Below, one piece after another: positions 61,401 to 64,000 of a DNA stretch of 64,000 bases (position 1 is the stretch's first letter; each line of letters opens with the position of its first letter). This stretch comes from CAZTPJ01 sp964614515 (GTDB lineage Bacteria > Planctomycetota > Phycisphaerae > Phycisphaerales > UBA1924): the NCBI GenBank assembly GCA_964614515.1, contig CAZTPJ010000005.1:1-64000 (forward strand), in the 5' to 3' direction. Below the pieces are notes generated by a model that had not been told where the DNA came from, made no database searches, and worked only from the letters and a program-made list of their open reading frames with translations. Both the position numbers and the translations under genes were made by a program.

Positions 61401-62918
61401 ATGCATCGGAGAGTGACATCAGGGTGTGGAGCAGGGATACTTTGCGTCGTCGGCCTTGCCGCAAGTACTCATGGTCAGTTATGCCCACCGGGAAATGTCG
61501 TCGTCGGCCCAGCGGTTGTTCGACTGGAGACGATTGCGGACAGCCGTCGAAACGATCCGGTGGAAGCGGCGCTGGCGCTCGTCGATGCGGGCGATGGGCG
61601 CATGTTCATGGCGAATCGCTTCGGAAGAATTTACGTCATTGAAGATGGCGTGATTGACCCCATCCCATCGCTTGACATCTCAGCCAGTATTCTCGCGGAT
61701 GGCAATCGCGGACTCACGGGACTGGCGCTGCACAAGGACTTCAACAACCCATTGCTGCCGGGATACCAGAAGATCTACGTCCATTTCACGCAGCCGCGGG
61801 CCACCGCTACGCCAACCTGGTCGCAGAACTTTGTCTCACATCAGAATGTGCTCACGGAATGGGTGATGGATTCGATGGATCCCAACCGCGTCAATCCGGC
61901 CTCGCAGCGCGAAATCTTCCGCGCGGATCATCGCTCCGTCGTTCATATGGGCGGCGACTTGAAGTGGGGACCGGACGGATACCTCTACGTTGCCATCGGC
62001 GGCCCGATCAATCGCCACATCTCCTCGCAGGAGAACGATCACCCGGACGGCACGATCATGCGCATTGACCCGCTCGACCCAGCGTTGACACCCATGTCGA
62101 TCGATCCGCCCAGCGCCAACGGCCAGTATCGCGTGCCCTCGGACAACCCATTCGTCGGCGTGCCCAACGTCACGCCAGAAGTCTGGGCGTACGGACTCCG
62201 GCACCAATGGCGGATGAGTTTTGACGCGCTTTCCGGAAACCTGTTCACCGGTGACGTGGGACACGCCAGTTACGAAGAGATCAACCACATCGTCCGCGGC
62301 GGCAACTACGGCTGGCCATACTTTGAAGGTCAATGCGAAGGCACGCTTGAACCTCCCGATCCGCCGCCCGCCATGTTGGAGCCCTTGGTGGCCTATTCGC
62401 ATGACGACGGCGTCGCCGTGATTGGCGGGTACGTGTATCGCGGCGCTTCAATGCCGAACCTGCGCGGCAAGTACCTCTTCGCGGACTTGTCGCGCGAGGG
62501 TTCGCCGACTCCCGGTCGTCTCATGATGTACGATGTGTACGACCAGTCCGGCCAAGTCCGCCCGCCGGCGCAATCCGGGATTCAAGAAATTCTCGTCGGG
62601 CCCGCCAACGACCAACTTACTTTTACAGTTCACTCGTTGGCCGAGGACATGAATCGCGAGTTGTATCTCCTTGGCGTCGGTGGACCGGGCCTCGGAACCT
62701 ATTCCGTCGTGGCCAAGGTTGTTCCGCACTGCTGGGCGGACTGCGACCAGTCCACGGGATTGATGGTCCTGGACATCTTCGATTTTCTCTGCTTCGGCAA
62801 CTTCTTCACGGCCGGCGATCCGTACGCCTGCAACTGCGACACCTCGACGGGCCCCGGTGCCTGCGACATCTTTGACTTTCTGTGCTTTGGCAATGCGTTC
62901 GGTCAAGGATGCGAGTAA
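61401..62918 (+). CDS. Secreted sorbosone/glucose dehydrogenase-like protein with dockerin-like tail
   Basis: 505 residues. A signal peptide (ending AASTHGQ) precedes a six-bladed soluble quinoprotein-like propeller: GRIYVIEDG, GNRGLTGLALHKDF, HMGGDLKWGPDGYLYVAIG, EVWAYGLRHQWRMSFD, GNYGWPYFEG and AYSHDDGVAVIGGYVYRG. Typical of PQQ-dependent aldose/sorbosone dehydrogenases, but a real quinone need is not proven. The tail is the Cys-rich dockerin-like type. ATG at 61401 has AGAGGAGG upstream. A close paralogue follows. Confidence 0.87.
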   Translation: MHRRVTSGCGAGILCVVGLAASTHGQLCPPGNVVVGPAVVRLETIADSRRNDPVEAALALVDAGDGRMFMANRFGRIYVIEDGVIDPIPSLDISASILADGNRGLTGLALHKDFNNPLLPGYQKIYVHFTQPRATATPTWSQNFVSHQNVLTEWVMDSMDPNRVNPASQREIFRADHRSVVHMGGDLKWGPDGYLYVAIGGPINRHISSQENDHPDGTIMRIDPLDPALTPMSIDPPSANGQYRVPSDNPFVGVPNVTPEVWAYGLRHQWRMSFDALSGNLFTGDVGHASYEEINHIVRGGNYGWPYFEGQCEGTLEPPDPPPAMLEPLVAYSHDDGVAVIGGYVYRGASMPNLRGKYLFADLSREGSPTPGRLMMYDVYDQSGQVRPPAQSGIQEILVGPANDQLTFTVHSLAEDMNRELYLLGVGGPGLGTYSVVAKVVPHCWADCDQSTGLMVLDIFDFLCFGNFFTAGDPYACNCDTSTGPGACDIFDFLCFGNAFGQGCE

Positions 62919-63002
62919 ACCGTCGGTCTCGACCGAAGCCGAACGGCATTGTCAGCGCGGCCGTGCTGCTATGCTCTTGGCGGTACTCGCACGGAAACAG
63001 CC

Positions 63003-64000
63003 ATGCTCGCACAAACCGCGACGATCGTGTTGACGATGGGCACGGCCTGCGTCGCGCAGGTGTGCCCGCCGGAAATCATCGCCGCGGGAAGCGCCCGCGT
63101 CGTGCTTGAGTCGATTGCCGACAGTCGTGGCGGCGACCTCGTTGATCAGGCCATCGCCCTCGTGGACGCGGGCGACGGGCGGATGTTCATGGTCAATCGC
63201 ACCGGCACGGTTCACATCATCGAACACGGCGCGATCGACCCGACTCCGACGCTTGACCTCCGCGGCGAGATCCTGTCATCGTTTCAGCGCGGCATCACGG
63301 GATTCGGGCTGCATCGCGACTTTGGCCGTCCCGGTACGCCAGGTTTTGAAAAGATCTACGTCTATTGCACGTTCCCGCCCGGCTCGGGCGTACCGACGTG
63401 GCCGGTTTCGAACGCGGTGCATCAGAACGTGCTTGTCGAATGGCGGATGGATCCGTTTGCGCCCAACCGCGTGAGTCCGGATTCCAAGCGCGAGGTGTTC
63501 CGCGCGGATCACCTTTCGACGGTTCACATGGGCGGCGACATGAAGTGGGGTCCGGACGGCTACCTCTACATCGCCATCGGCAGCCCGCCGAATCCTCGCG
63601 CAACCGCGCAGCAGAACGACCACCCCGACGGCACAATCCTCCGAATTGATCCGCTGCATCCATCGCTCACACCGCTTTCGGCCGACCCCGTCAGCGGCAA
63701 CGGCGCGTATCGCGTCCCCGCGGACAATCCTTTCCACGGCACGCCGTCCGCCGCGCCGGAAATCTGGGCCTATGGCCTGCGGCATCCGTGGCGCATGAGT
63801 TTCGACCGCATCAGCGGCGAACTCTTCGTCGCAGATGTAGGCGGCGCGCTCATGGAAGAGATCAATCATGTCGTGCGCGGCGCGAACTACGGCTGGCCGT
63901 ATCGAGAAGGGCCATGCCCGGGTCCGGATGATCCGCCGACGCCCCCCCCTGCATGGCGCGATCCGATTCTTTCCTACGGCCATGATGACGGCATCGCCAT
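63003..64000 (+). CDS. Second sorbosone/glucose dehydrogenase-like protein (cut by window edge)
   Basis: 332 codons in view; the right end is outside the window. Same propeller blocks as the preceding gene: HMGGDMKWGPDGYLYIAIG, EIWAYGLRHPWRMSFD, RGANYGWPYREG and YGHDDGIA. A short signal-like start MLAQTATIVLTMGTACVAQ. Probably a tandem duplicate; whether it also ends in a dockerin-like tail cannot be seen. It lies 84 bases after the first copy. Confidence 0.87.
   Translation, partial: MLAQTATIVLTMGTACVAQVCPPEIIAAGSARVVLESIADSRGGDLVDQAIALVDAGDGRMFMVNRTGTVHIIEHGAIDPTPTLDLRGEILSSFQRGITGFGLHRDFGRPGTPGFEKIYVYCTFPPGSGVPTWPVSNAVHQNVLVEWRMDPFAPNRVSPDSKREVFRADHLSTVHMGGDMKWGPDGYLYIAIGSPPNPRATAQQNDHPDGTILRIDPLHPSLTPLSADPVSGNGAYRVPADNPFHGTPSAAPEIWAYGLRHPWRMSFDRISGELFVADVGGALMEEINHVVRGANYGWPYREGPCPGPDDPPTPPPAWRDPILSYGHDDGIA

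Overview
The window reads as a chromosomal stretch from a GC-rich planctomycete, most likely of the Phycisphaerales. Three things point there. Seven complete secreted proteins end in the same duplicated, calcium-binding-like 'DIFDFLCFGN.F..GCP' tail, the Cys-rich dockerin-like tail typical of that order; the same seven genes cannot be explained as one duplication. Two further exported proteins end in a hydrophobic segment plus Arg cluster (PEP-CTERM style). There are large membrane Ser/Thr kinases and an ECF sigma factor-kinase pair. A cut-off fliM at the left edge implies a flagellum. A run of ten N inside sdhA shows that this is a draft scaffold.

Layout, left to right. 1-5.2 kb: fliM (cut), a DsbD thiol-disulfide reductase, a lone NuoI, then a DoxX protein and a VWA protein with a TonB-like anchor. 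5.3-10.4 kb: tRNA-Leu, a secreted subtilase, a membrane metallophosphoesterase, YqaE and DUF202 membrane proteins. 10.3-14.7 kb: an SLC13-type transporter divergent from an HMG-CoA lyase plus two enoyl-CoA hydratases (leucine/branched acyl-CoA breakdown). 14.7-19.1 kb (minus): RsfS, AroB, an orphan ParA and a P-loop-less ParA/MinD-like companion. 19.2-27.8 kb: Ser/Thr kinase, a repeat-built PEP-CTERM-like protein, a Gfo/Idh/MocA oxidoreductase and a Cache-HAMP-SpoIIE phosphatase. 28.0-32.6 kb: succinate dehydrogenase, ordered sdhC-sdhA-(LolA-like exported protein)-sdhB. 32.7-38.7 kb: three dockerin-tailed secreted proteins and a TPR protein. 38.8-48.8 kb: small hypotheticals, DUF418, a cysteine desulfurase overlapping tRNA-Arg, GcvT, PdxH, GyrB and a CHRD protein. 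48.9-56.5 kb (minus): two more dockerin proteins, a globin, a WD40 Ser/Thr kinase and its ECF sigma factor. 56.5-57.4 kb: a gene-free island of hairpin arrays, then tRNA-Glu. 57.4-64.0 kb: a small hypothetical, a CPBP protease, an amidohydrolase, a glycosyltransferase, and two tandem sugar-dehydrogenase-like secreted proteins, the last cut by the window edge.

Themes. (1) A surface or extracellular programme: signal peptides, dockerin-like and PEP-CTERM-like tails, Cys-rich domains that would need disulfide handling (DsbD). (2) Signalling through eukaryote-like kinases, ECF sigma and SpoIIE phosphatase. (3) Scattered central metabolism genes outside their usual operons. (4) The most unusual signal is non-coding: short perfect palindromes with three-base loops, mostly in 27-32 bp tandem arrays. 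Their stem sequences differ from array to array while the architecture stays the same. One copy sits in frame inside sdhA, next to the assembly gap. (5) About eight genes have a TANNNT -10-like hexamer 4-9 bases before the start codon and no Shine-Dalgarno, suggesting leaderless transcripts.
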